Assembly: GCA_021628825.1 (NCBI GenBank)
Contig: JAJXRY010000001.1
Location: forward strand, 744,001-808,000
Origin: Lachnospiraceae bacterium
GTDB lineage: Bacteria > Bacillota > Clostridia > Lachnospirales > Lachnospiraceae
Direction: 5' to 3'
DNA length: 64,000 nucleotides
The notes under the pieces were generated by a model. That model was not told where the DNA came from and made no database searches. It saw only the letters and a list, made by a program, of their open reading frames with translations. Positions 53,617 through 63,910 of the stretch are shown one piece after another. Positions within the stretch are counted from its first letter, which is position 1. Every line of letters begins with the position of its first letter. The position numbers were made by a program, and so were the translations under genes.

Positions 53617-54535
53617 CTATCCTCGCTTTTGCTTTTTATATTGTCTGGGCGTACACCCTGTAATAACTTTAAATTTCCTGTTAAAATTGGATAAATTCTT
53701 AAATCCGCACTGGTAGGCGGCATCCGCAACTGCTGCACCCCCAAGAATCTTCTCACAGGCCTTCTGAATCCTCAGGCGGTTCAGATACTCAATCGCTCCC
53801 ATTCCCGAGATCTCCCGGAACCTCTGCATGAAATAGCTTTCACTTAAATGAACCTGTCTGGCCAACATCTCTATGGTAATGGCATCCTCATAATGCTCTG
53901 CCATATAGTCAAGCACGGTCCGGATCTCTCCCCAGGAATCTGTTTCCTGCCGGTAAATTATCACTCCGGACTGTTCCGTATACCATAATAGCTTTAACAG
54001 CTCTCCCTTCATCAGAAGATCAGTCTGTGCCCGGTTCTCCTTCGCGCAGAAAATAATATGCTCTGCACATTCCTTTAACTGCAGGTAACAGGGATTGTCT
54101 GTATGAACGGGAAGCAGCCTTGCTGTTCCTCTGCAGAGAGGAAAAATCATCTCGGTATAACACCGGTCCTCACTTCCAAGCATTTCGGTACGGAATACCA
54201 CCGTATCATAACAAAGGCATCCGTCCGTCTCAATGGCATGAAGTACCTCCGGCTGGATCAGCAGAATATCTCCCGGATGAACCTCTGCTTCCCGGTCGCC
54301 GATTCTCATAATTCCTTCTCCGTCCGTCACATAATTCAGCTCCCACGCCCTATGCCAGTGAAGCGGCACGAACGGAAAAGTAATCCGGGATCCGGCGTTC
54401 ATAATAGCTGTATGGCACAAGACAGGAGCTGTGCCTGCGCTTTTCGTGTGCATTTGACTCAAACAGTTCCTGATTTTTCTGCCACTTTTCCTGCTCCTTC
54501 CCGAAAAAAACATAGAATTGTACTATTTTTTTCAT
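53617..54535 (-). CDS. AraC-family transcriptional regulator, frameshifted at the N-terminus
   Basis: About 305 residues. Cupin sensor (FPFVPLHWHRAWELNYVTDGEG, VHPGDILLIQPEVLHAI), then two AraC helix-turn-helix motifs (ITIEMLARQVHLSESYFMQRFREISG; VADAAYQCGFKNLSNFNRKFK). Probably binds a sugar or derivative. The first 40 codons lie in other frames (breaks at about 54510 and 54450). It is divergent from the GH13 gene across a 118-base promoter region, so it likely regulates it, and ends 3 bases before ftsH. Confidence 0.83.
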
Positions 54536-54653
54536 AGAATTATAGTAGAATAATCCTATTTAAAATAGTATTGTATCGTTATAGACAGGGAAAATCAATT
54601 CCCTTACCGCAGATTTAATAAAAATTTTAGATCCTGAACAATGGAGGTTATCT

Positions 54654-56204
54654 ATGAGCACAGAAAGAAAACAACCGGAATGGCTTGACAATGCCGTATT
54701 CTATGAAATTTATCCCCAGTCCTTCCGTGATACCAATGCTGACGGTATCGGTGATTTTAACGGAATTATCGAAAAGCTGGACTATATTAAGGAACTGGGA
54801 TGTACCGCCCTTTGGCTGAATCCCTGCTTTCTCTCCCCCTTCGGTGATGCCGGATATGACGTGGAGGATTATTACACCGTAGCTCCCCGTTACGGAACCA
54901 ATGAGGATCTCGTTCATTTATTTGAAGAAGCACACAAAAGACAGATGCATGTCCTTCTTGACCTCGTTCCGGGGCACACGGCGGTTACCTGCAAATGGTT
55001 TAAGGAATCCATGAAGGCCGAAAAGAATCAATACACCGACCGCTATGTCTGGACGGACAGTGCCTGGGAATCTCCTGAAAATATGGCAACCATCCGCGGC
55101 ATCTCCGATCGCGACGGTTCCTGTGTGGTAAACTTCTTCTCCCATCAGCCTGCCTTAAACTACGGCTTCTACCAGCCGGATCCTTCGAAAAAGTGGCAGC
55201 AGCCCATGGATGCGGAAGGTCCCATGGCTACCCGCGAGGAATTAAAAGAATATCATGCGCTTCTGGCTTTCCTTAGGCTGTGATGGCTTCCGTGTCGATA
55301 TGGCAGGCTCCCTTGTGAAAAAAATGATGTGGATGGAAAAGGAACCATTGCGCTCTGGCAGGACATCCGTGAATTTTTAGACGAAGAATTCCCGGCTGCA
55401 GCCATGGTCAGTGAATGGGGTGAACCGGATAAGAGCCTCATCGGTGGTTTTCATATGGACTTCCTGCTTCACTTCGGACCCTCGCATTACAATGATCTGT
55501 TCCGCTGCGATGAACCCTATTTTTCCCGCCGCGGAAAAGGAAGTGCAAAGGAATTTGTTGCAAAGTACTGTGAAAACTATGCAAAGACAAACGGCCGGGG
55601 ACTGATCTGTATCCCGTCCGGCAATCATGACATGGATCGTCTGGCCCGTACCCTCGATCCCGAAGAAATGAAAATTGCCTTTGCATTTCTTCTTTCCATG
55701 CCCGGCGCTCCGTTCATCTATTACGGGGATGAAATCGGTATGCGGTATGTAGAAAACCTGACCTCTGTAGAAGGCGGCTATAACCGTACCGGTTCCCGTT
55801 CCCCGATGCAGTGGAACACTTCCGCAAATGCAGGCTTTTCTTCCGCTCCCTCTGAAAAGCTGTATGTTCCTGTGGACCCTGACCGTAACCGCCCGAATGC
55901 AGAAAAAGAAATGGCTGATGACACCTCCCTTTACAGTGAGGTAAAGCGTCTCATTGCCTTCCGTATGGCTCACCCTGCCCTGCAGAGTATGGCAGCAATC
56001 CGCTTCCTCTCCGACGGTGATCCGCTCATTTACGAGCGTACCTGTGACAAAGAAAGGATTCTGGTGATCATTCATCCTGCAGACCGTAACGTGGTTGTTC
56101 CGGATGTAAAGGGAGAGATCCTTTATACTGTTGGTGGAAATGCCTCTGTAACAGGAGACAACCTTGCAGTCGATGGTGGAACTGCCGTGTTCCTTGCTTT
56201 ATAA
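54654..56204 (+). CDS. GH13 alpha-glucosidase/amylase-like hydrolase, frameshifted
   Basis: About 515 residues, cytosolic (no signal peptide). GH13 regions in order: DLVPGHT (I), GFRVDMAG (II, nucleophile Asp), VSEWGEP (III, acid/base Glu), SGNHDMDR (IV, transition-state Asp). Begins QPEWLDNAVFYEIYPQSFRDTNADGIGDFNGI, typical of oligo-1,6-glucosidase/alpha-glucosidase-type enzymes. Frame breaks near 55250 and 55320. GGAGGT precedes the start. It would process internal malto- or isomalto-oligosaccharides. Confidence 0.85.
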
Positions 56205-56224
56205 ATATCTGTCCATCCACATGG

Positions 56225-56263
56225 AAATCCCCTGTCAGATCAACTTCTAACAGGGGATTTTTC
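56225..56263 (+). terminator. Terminator of the GH13 gene
   Basis: AAATCCCCTGT / ACAGGGGATTT arms (56225-56235, 56250-56260) followed by TTCAATT, 20 bases after the stop. Confidence 0.75.
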
Positions 56264-56289
56264 AATTAAATTCTTAATTTCAAATATTC

Positions 56290-58715
56290 CTAATCCACCT
56301 TAAGAATCGTCTTAAGAATTCGTCCTACACTTGTTTCCATTTCTTCACGTGTAAGGCATCCCTGTCGGACAGCCTCCATAAGACGGTCTGCAAATCCACG
56401 TGGCATTTTCAGATCGTTTCCGGCATGTGTTTCCTTGTAATGCTCTCCACAGGTCCACCAATCGGTTGTTACCATACCACCAAATCCCCATTCCTCGCGG
56501 AGAACTCCGGTTAACAGTTCCTTATATTCCGATGTCCGGTGTCCGTTCATGATATTATAAGAAGACATGACTGCCCACGGCTTCTGTTCCTTCACAATCC
56601 TTTCAAAAGCCTTCAGATAGATTTCCCGTGCTGCACGCTCCGATACCCGTGAATCACAGTTCTTACGATTTGTCTCTTTATTATTACATGCAAAATGTTT
56701 TAAGGCCGCACCTATGTGATTCGACTGGATTCCTTTCACCATAGCTCCTGCAAGCTCTGCTGTCAGAAGCGGATCCTCAGAATAATATTCAAAATTACGT
56801 CCACACAACGGACTCCGGTGAATATTAATCGCCGGTGTCAGCCAGACCGATATATTGTTCTCCTTTACTTCCGCCCCACCGGCTTCCCCGATTTTTTCTA
56901 CAATCTCCGGATTCCATGTGCAGGCAAGTAAGGTAGCGCATGGAAACGCTGTTGTATTGACACCTGCTTCCGGAGCAATCCGTAAGCCGGCCGGCCCATC
57001 GGCTGTCATGATATCAGGGATTCCATATTCCGGGAAATTACCAAAGCCAAAGGTATTGGCAACTCCGGTATTCGGCTGTCCGCCAAGAAGATAGGCCAGT
57101 TCTTCCACAGAAAGCTGCGCCAGGAATTCTTCCATGGTAATGGTTCCATCTGCGACCTCTGTAAAATCATGCTCTCCGCTTCGATGCATTCCACGCCAGA
57201 GCACATAGCTTTCTACCAGTTTTCCTTCCGGTGTAAATCCATCGGTCTGTTCATCTTTTAATTTGCCGATTTCAGATGCGTTCGGATCATTGGCTTGCAT
57301 CAAAGGAAGTTCTTCAAAGGTGCCATCTGCCAGCATTCTTTTCTTAAGGGAAGTCGGTGCCAGTTTCGTTGTCAGTTGTTCCGTAATGACATCTTCCTCC
57401 AGCACATAGCTATAAGAAAGCTTCTCTACATCCCGTACTGAAGTTCCGGCATAAATGACATAAGTGCCTTTTTCCAGAACATAGGAAGCCTTCTTAACCT
57501 TACCAAGGTCGTCAAAAGATGCCATATCACTGACCTTCCACTGTAACAGTAAGAGCTGTGATTCTCCCGTCTGAAGAAGTCGTGTCTTTTCAAATGCAAC
57601 AAGCTCCTTATCCGGTTTACCCAACTTTCCCTGCGGTTTGCCGACATATATCTGAACCACTTCTTTTCCGGCACAGCTTCCGGTATTCGTTACCTGAACC
57701 CGGACCTGAATATTACCATGGTTCTCTCCTGCTTCCAATGGCTTCACCTCAAAGGTCGTATAAGAAAGTCCGAAACCAAATGGATAATTTACCTTTTCCC
57801 GTGCACCCGGAATGGTTTCAAAGTAACGATAACCGACATAAATATCCTCCACATAATCCACATAATCCCTGGATTCATGGAAGCTCTCCGAGGAGGGATA
57901 ATCCTGCAAAGATTTGGCAAGGGTATCAGAAAGCTTGCCGGAGGGATTCCCTTCTCCCAGCAGAAGTTCCGCTGCTGCAGTTCCTCCTTCCATGCCGCCC
58001 TGAAAAGCAAACAATACGGAAGAAATGAGGTCATCCTCCGCAAACCAGGAGGTGTCTACCATACCTCCTACATTCATCACGACAATGACCTTATCAAAAT
58101 GCTCCTTTACAAGATCAACCATCTGCTGTTCCCCATCTGACAGACAGAAATCTCCGTTTGAAAAAATGCCGGCAGCCCTTTTTGGTCATTTCGACCTCTG
58201 AATCACAGATTGCCTTATTCTCCGGATCAATATATGCTGTCCTGTCCCAGCCTTCTCCCGAGAAGCGACAGATACTGATAATTGCCGTATCGGTATAAGA
58301 TTCTGCTTTCTTTATAAGCTCTCCGGGAATCTGGGGCTCTATGGTCATTCCCGGCACTGCTCCATTCTGATACTGTTTTTTGATATCCTCACGGTAAAAG
58401 TCGCAAAGCTCTTCAAATATGCTCACTTTGTCAGCCTTATTCTTTAATCCATCATACAACGTCCTTATATACTCACAGGTAACATCACCGCTTCCACCAC
58501 CTCCTTTTTACATAATCGAAGGTTCCCTTCCCAAATAACGCAACCCTGGTTCCTTTTGCAAGTGGAAGAACCTTATTTGCATTCTTCACAAGAACCATGC
58601 CTTCCTTTGCTGCTTCTTTAGAAAGTGCAATATGTTCCTTACTTCCCGTAACACGTTTTCCATCCTGTCCGAGTGGAATTCCCGGCTGATATAATGCCCT
58701 CGCCCATCTTTTCAT
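56290..58715 (-). CDS. GH3 beta-glucosidase with permuted domain order, frameshifted
   Basis: About 807 residues. The (alpha/beta)6 C-domain comes first (HIALSKEAAKEGMVLVKNANKVLPL near residue 22), then a Fn3-like domain (EVKPLEAGENHGNIQVRVQVTNTGSC), and last the catalytic TIM barrel (MEEFLAQLSVEELAYLLGG..., IMTADGPAGLRI, KHFACNNKET, nucleophile Asp in MVTTDWW). Normal GH3 enzymes have the reverse order. Such swapped GH3s are known from rumen Butyrivibrio and Ruminococcus. No signal peptide. Breaks near 58500 (T run) and 58150. Start at 58715 with GAGG 9 upstream. Confidence 0.87.
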
Positions 58716-58736
58716 CTGTAAACACCTCATTCATTT

Positions 58737-61171
58737 TTATACATTTAATTCTGCAAATAACCGTTCTGCGTAATACACGGACTGCATGGCATCCTTTCCA
58801 TAGAAATCGGCACCGATCATATCCGCATATTCCTGTGTCAGTACCGCACCTCCGACCATTACTCTGCATTCCGGTACTTCCTTTCGAAGCTGTCTGATCG
58901 TCTCTTCCATGCTTTCTACGGTTGTGGTCATTAATGCGCTTAATCCGACTAACGGAGCATGACTTTCCTTCACCGCTTCCACGACCGTTTCCGGTGGAAC
59001 ATCTTTTCCGAGATCAATCACGTCATAGCCGTAGTTTTCAAGCAGAACCTTTACAATGTTCTTTCCAATGTCGTGAATATCGCCCTTTACGGTCGCAATG
59101 ACGATCGTCCCCTTCTTCTCCTGCGTAACGCCCTGACCTGCAACATATTCCTTAATGGCTTCAAATCCGGCTTTCGCCGCCTCCGCACTCATCAATAGCT
59201 GTGGCAGGAACATCGTTCCCTTTTCAAAGCCCTGTCCGACAAGGTCCAGTGCCGGAACCAGGTCTTCATTGATGATTTCCATGGTTCCCTTCTTCGGCCT
59301 ACCGGTTCCGTCATCCTCAAGCAGCTCCTTCGTTGCACGGAACGCCGGTTCCTTTAAGCCCTTGACGATGCAGTCCTTCAGGCTGATGACGCCTTTTTCT
59401 GCCGTTGCTGCAGCACCTGTGCCTGTGCCGCCTGCCACATCACTTACAACCTTAATCTGCATGGCTGCATACTTCTCAATATAGTCCCTGCACTGGCTGT
59501 CGAAACCGCCAAGGACACAATAGGTATCATACGCCTGACGCATCATGGCTGCGTTCGGATTAATGATTCCGGCAGACAGTCCGGCATCCATTGCCATCGA
59601 GAAAAAGGCGGCATTGATGATTTCACGCTGTGGAAGTCCGAAGGAAATATTCGAAACACCAAGGACGGTTCTGCCTCCCTGTGCCTTAATGCCTCGTACG
59701 GTATCCAGGGTTGTTTTGGCAGAAGAATCATCCGTACTCATCGTCATGGTGAGGGCATCAATGACGATGTCCTTCCGCTTGATTCCATATTCTTCGGCCG
59801 TACGGTAAATCTTCTCTGCAATGGCAAGTCTCCCTTCGGAGGTATTGGGAATGCCATCCTCATCCAAAGTCAAACCGACAACGGTTCCACCGTACTTCTG
59901 TACCAATGGAAAAATTGCCCGCATCACTTCTTCTTTTCCGTTTACGGAATTGATCATCGGCTTTCCATTATAAATCCGAAGAGCCTGTTCCATGGCTTCC
60001 ACGTTCGTGGTATCAATCTGTAACGGAAGCGGCAGGATACTCTGCAATTCATAAACCGTCCGCTTCATCATGGCAGCTTCATCGATTTCCGGAAGTCCCA
60101 CATTCACATCCAGAATATGTGCTCCGGAATCCGCCTGCTTCACGCCCTCTTCGAGAATATACTCCATATTCTGATCACGGAGCGCCTGCTTAAATTTTGA
60201 CTTTCCGGTTGGATTGATCCGCTCTCCGATAATCATCGGTTTCTTTCCAAGCTCTACTGCCATCGAATAAGAGGTGACAATCGTTTCTATCTTTTCTACA
60301 AGGGGCTTTGGTACGATGTCCCTACACCGTTCCGTCAAGGCCTTGATGTGCGCCGGTGTCGTACCGCAGCATCCCCCTGCCATCCATGCACCCATGCGGA
60401 TAATCTCTTCTACATCGGTGGCAAATTCTTCCGGATCGACATCATATACCGTCTTACCGTTTTCCGTCCTCGGAAGTCCGGCATTCGGTGTAATCACCAA
60501 AGGCAGGGAAGAAAGCTTCACCATCTTTTCAAAAATCGGCTTCATCTGCTTTGGACCGAGTCCGCAGTTCATGCCAAGCGCATCTACCCGGAGCCCCTCT
60601 AACATCGCAACCACAACCTCCGGGGATGCCCCGGTTAACATCTTATGGCTTTCATCGAAAACCACTGTTGCAACAACCGGAAGATCGGAATTCTCTTTGG
60701 CTGCAAGAACGGCCGCCTTTAACTCATAGGTATCGCTCATGGTTTCAATCAAAATTAAGTCTGCTCCGGCTGCTGCACCGATCTTCACTACTTCTGCATA
60801 AACCGATACAGCTTCTTCAAAGTCGAGCGTTCCCATCGGCTTTAACAGCTTGCCGGTCGGTCCCAAATCAAGCGCCACATAGGCATTCCGTCCGCATTCT
60901 GCAACTGCCTTCTTTGCATTCTTTACCGTCGCTTCCACGATCTCCTGCAAATGATCATATTTAAAGCGGTTGGCTCCGAAGGTATTGGCAAGAATAATGT
61001 CCGCTCCGGCTTCCAGATATTCCTTATGAATCGCAAGCAGCTCCTCCGGCTTGCTTAAATTCCACGTTTCCGGAAGCTCTCCCGGTTTTAATCCCCTTGC
61101 CTGAAGGAGGGATCCTAATCCTCCATCAAAAAAAGAGCATACGTTTTTCCAAGTTCTTCTCTGATATTCAT
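58737..61171 (-). CDS. metH: Cobalamin-dependent methionine synthase, three-domain form, frameshifted at the N-terminus
   Basis: About 811 residues. Domain order: homocysteine-binding barrel (FFDGGLGSLLQARGLKPGE, GGCCGTTPAHI with Zn Cys), pterin-binding barrel (MIIGERINPTGK, DVNVGLPEIDE), cobalamin-binding domain (GDIHDIGKNIV with the cobalt His, VGLSALMTTTVE). The C-terminal S-adenosylmethionine activation domain of the E. coli enzyme is missing; a separate gene at 61314 provides it. A T7 run at about 61128-61134 breaks the frame after 14 codons. Confidence 0.92.
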
Positions 61172-61313
61172 TTTATCTTCCCATCCGGTAACCATTCCTG
61201 TCTGAATCATGATCCATGGCTGCATTTCTCTCCCGGTTACCTGTTTTTTTACCAGCTTTTTCCTGCTGTCAAAAAAATTCTTTTTATCTAAATCTTTTTC
61301 AATCTATAACCTT

Positions 61314-61985
61314 CTATGTATTTCTCCGGTAAGCACATGTGGTATTCGCACAGACCTCACACCCTTCCATCCGGCAGTGCGTATTGACCTCACTCACCCC
61401 CATAATGGCAGTAACCGACTTTTCGGGAAGCATGATGTCTCCCTCAGATAAATAAATTCCGGCCCGCTTCGTTGCCTCAATGGTATCTAAGAATCTCCCC
61501 TGTATGGCAAGCGGCAGATCTCCATATCCCGGACTGAAACGTGGCCGTAAATAAAGGTGTTCTGCCTGCAGATCCTCTTCCAGGCTTCTCTGGCATTGAT
61601 CACAGTAGGCCTCCATTGCTGCTGCTACTACCGCCTGCAAAATCGCTGCTTTCGTAATGTTCAGCCTGCCAAAGCGTGTCATCAGCCGATCCACACCATT
61701 TCCCAGTGTTGCTGCAAAGTAAATGACCTCCCGGCAGCCCCTCAGATTCGTAGACAGGTTTCGGCTCTTTAAAACAAGTCCTCCTGCCTCCATCGTATCT
61801 TCTTCCAGAAAGGTAAGTGGAAAACGCCGGTAAACACACCGTGGCTGAATCACCCTAAGCATCTCGTGGATACACTCCCTGATCTGCTCTGTAATGGCCT
61901 CATCGGCTCTCTGCCCCCGGTATCCCAGATAACGCAGAACCTCTGATTGTTTAATTTTCTCTTCTGTGATCTGTGGCTGTGTCAT
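61314..61985 (-). CDS. Stand-alone methionine synthase activation-domain protein
   Basis: Intact 223-residue protein matching the vitamin-B12-dependent methionine synthase activation domain: YLGYRGQRADEAI near the N-terminus and RPRFSPGYGDLPL, the S-adenosylmethionine-binding signature. It ends with Cys-rich CRMEGCEVCANTTC. It should reactivate oxidised cobalamin on the three-domain MetH encoded just downstream (142 bases apart), giving a split MetH system. Confidence 0.85.
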   Translation of the reverse strand: MTQPQITEEKIKQSEVLRYLGYRGQRADEAITEQIRECIHEMLRVIQPRCVYRRFPLTFLEEDTMEAGGLVLKSRNLSTNLRGCREVIYFAATLGNGVDRLMTRFGRLNITKAAILQAVVAAAMEAYCDQCQRSLEEDLQAEHLYLRPRFSPGYGDLPLAIQGRFLDTIEATKRAGIYLSEGDIMLPEKSVTAIMGVSEVNTHCRMEGCEVCANTTCAYRRNT

Positions 61986-62112
61986 TCCTGCTCTCCTTCA
62001 TTGTGTGGCTCTTCGGAATAAGCTCCAGGTATCCATTCTATATGCAATCATACCTCAGCTATCGTTACCATAATCAGTACTGAATGACATAGGCTCTGAA
62101 TTGATACACATC

Positions 62113-62267
62113 GTAACTATTCAGACCCCCATTCGTAAAACCGCTGCTATACGCAGCTTAAGTTTTACTCATGTGATTACTTCGCCATATAAATTATGCC
62201 AATGTCCTTACGAATGCGCGCATTCGACGTCCATATTGTCATAATTTGCATGGCTCTGAATAGTTAC
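62113..62267. repeat. GTAAC inverted-repeat element, copy with 7-bp target duplication
   Basis: A 155-base element with perfect 13-bp ends GTAACTATTCAGA / TCTGAATAGTTAC. Flanked by ACACATC at 62106-62112 and 62269-62275, with one extra C at the right end. The interior matches the copy at 30216-30365 and, reversed, the outer parts of 22688-22830. The right duplication overlaps the metF stop codon. At 62070-62112 further fragments (AGTACTGAAT, GGCTCTGAAT) look like remnants of an older copy. Confidence 0.87.
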
Positions 62268-62273
62268 CACACA

Positions 62274-63146
62274 TCAATGAATAATTGCAGATAAATTATC
62301 ATAGATTCCCTTTGCCACTTCCGGCTTATTCATGGAATATACATGAATATGGTTCACACCGTTTGCAATCAGATCAATGATCTGATCGGTTGCATAGGCA
62401 ATGCCGGCCTGCTGCATCGCTGCCGGATTGTCTCCAAAACAGTCTACAATACTGCGGAACCGCTCCGGTACATTACATCCGGAAAGCCGTACTGCATTGG
62501 CAACCTGATTGGCTCTTGTGATCGGCATGATTCCCGGAATGACGGGAACCAGAATTCCTGCTTCCCGTGCTTTATATAAGAAATTATAAAAAAATATTGT
62601 TATCAAAAAAACATCTGAGTCGTCAGGAACTCACACCCCTGCATCCATTTTCTTCTTAAGGTTTAAAATGTCTTCCTTCCTCGTTGCCGCATCAGGATGT
62701 CCTTCCGGATAGCACGCTCCACCCACACAGAAATCTCCATATTCCCGGATCGTTTCCACAAGCTCGGAGGCATGATGATAATCCACATAAGGATCTCCCT
62801 CAAAGTCCTTCGGCCGGTCTCCGCGAAGCCCAGAATGTTCTCAATTCCGGCTTCCTTCATCTGTCCAAGTGCCGCATGAATATCTGCCTTTGTGGCTCCG
62901 ACACAGGTCAGATGGGCAATCGTTGTCACCTGCTGTTCCTTCTGGATTTTCTCTGCAATTTTAATGGTATATCCTCTGGTGCTTCCACCTGCTCCATAGG
63001 TCACACTCATATAGCTTGGCTTTAAGGCTGCCACACCGAGCGCTGCCTTTTCCACCGCTTCATAGTTCGTGGTTGTTTTTCGGTGGGAACACCTCAAACG
63101 ATACGGTAATTTCTTCTTTTTTTCAAATATGGATGTGATTTTTCAT
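62274..63146 (-). CDS. metF: 5,10-methylenetetrahydrofolate reductase, frameshifted
   Basis: About 290 residues, TIM-barrel flavoenzyme making methyl-THF for MetH. VSFEVFPPK, SVTYGAGGSTRGYTIKIA, HLTCVGAT, and, after correction, ILALRGDRPKDF are diagnostic. Breaks at an A7 run near 63119, at 62828 and at about 62600-62625. Stop at 62274 shares bases with the target duplication of the repeat at 62113. It forms a methionine group with metH and its activator. Confidence 0.9.
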
Positions 63147-63183
63147 TACTTTACCTCTTCATGTTTGTGTATTCAGAATCATC

Positions 63184-63189
63184 ATTATA
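63184..63189 (-). promoter_or_regulatory. Possible -10 of metF
   Basis: Minus strand TATAAT about 38 bases upstream of the metF start. The -35 (TGGCAG at 17 bases) is weak. The leader is too short for an S-box riboswitch. Confidence 0.45.
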
Positions 63190-63226
63190 GCATGGATTCA
63201 TAAAATCTGCCACACTTCAATTACCG

Positions 63227-63792
63227 TTAATCCGTTGCAATCCGGTAATCAACCCTCTCCCCTACATGATACTTCCGGTAATACCCTTCCTCCAACGGGA
63301 TCCAGAGCCGCTCATAATTCGGATATCTCTCGCTTTCCCTCTCGATCAGCCGCTCCTTCTGTGTTTCCCTGCGGCATGTCAGAAATACGGTCAGATCATA
63401 AAACGATAAAAGCTCCGGATAATGGGAATAGCTTCCTTCCACTATGGTAAGCGGCTGACCGGTAATCTCTACAGGAGGCAGCAGCCGCTTTTCCCGGCAG
63501 CTATAGGCCCCATATTGTACCGCCTCTCCCTTTTTCGCAGGCTGCAGTACGGTTTTTGATCATCCGTTCAAAGTCCATATTGGCACAGGGAATCTTTTTC
63601 CCAGCCTGACACTCTTTGCTCTACCGGAAGATAAAAATCATCCATATGAAAGACCCGTGCAGGGAACCGCCCGGCAAGCAGATTGGAAAGCGTGGTCTTC
63701 CCGCCTGCGCACCGGCCGTCAATTCCGATGATACACCTTGAGTTTTCTTTCAATAATTCTTCTAAATCTGAAATCAGCTGATCGTACTGCAT
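63227..63792 (-). CDS. Uridine kinase-like P-loop kinase, frameshifted
   Basis: About 188 residues. Walker A GIDGRCAGGKTT (residues about 23-34), FHMDDFYLP as in uridine/pantothenate kinase family, and VEGSYSHYPEL with LTCRRETQKERLIER near the C-terminus. It phosphorylates a nucleoside or small molecule; the substrate is not certain. Frame breaks near 63598 and 63545-63560. Just downstream, metF is read in the same direction from its own -10. Confidence 0.7.
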
Positions 63793-63813
63793 CTTATCTC
63801 CTTAAAATCCCTT

Positions 63814-63828
63814 TAACTATTCAGAACC
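63814..63828. repeat. Degenerate GTAAC element end
   Basis: TAACTATTCAGAACC matches one element end. CCCTTTAA occurs on both sides (63809-63816, 63828-63835), but the spacing does not fit a simple insertion, so this is a remnant at best. Confidence 0.45.
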
Positions 63829-63910
63829 CCTTTAAAGAAAGTCTTTGCGTAAACTCTCAAACCGTGATATAACAGTAAACGGAATCAATAAGCAAAGGAT
63901 AACATACATC

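Noticed and set aside
62041..62112. Additional full copy of the GTAAC element
   Set aside because: Only AGTACTGAAT and GGCTCTGAAT fragments match; too degraded to define ends, so mentioned as a possible remnant only.
63147..63226. Possible S-box (SAM) riboswitch before metF
   Set aside because: A TATAAT lies only about 38 bases from the start codon, so there is no room for the aptamer, and its conserved bases are absent.
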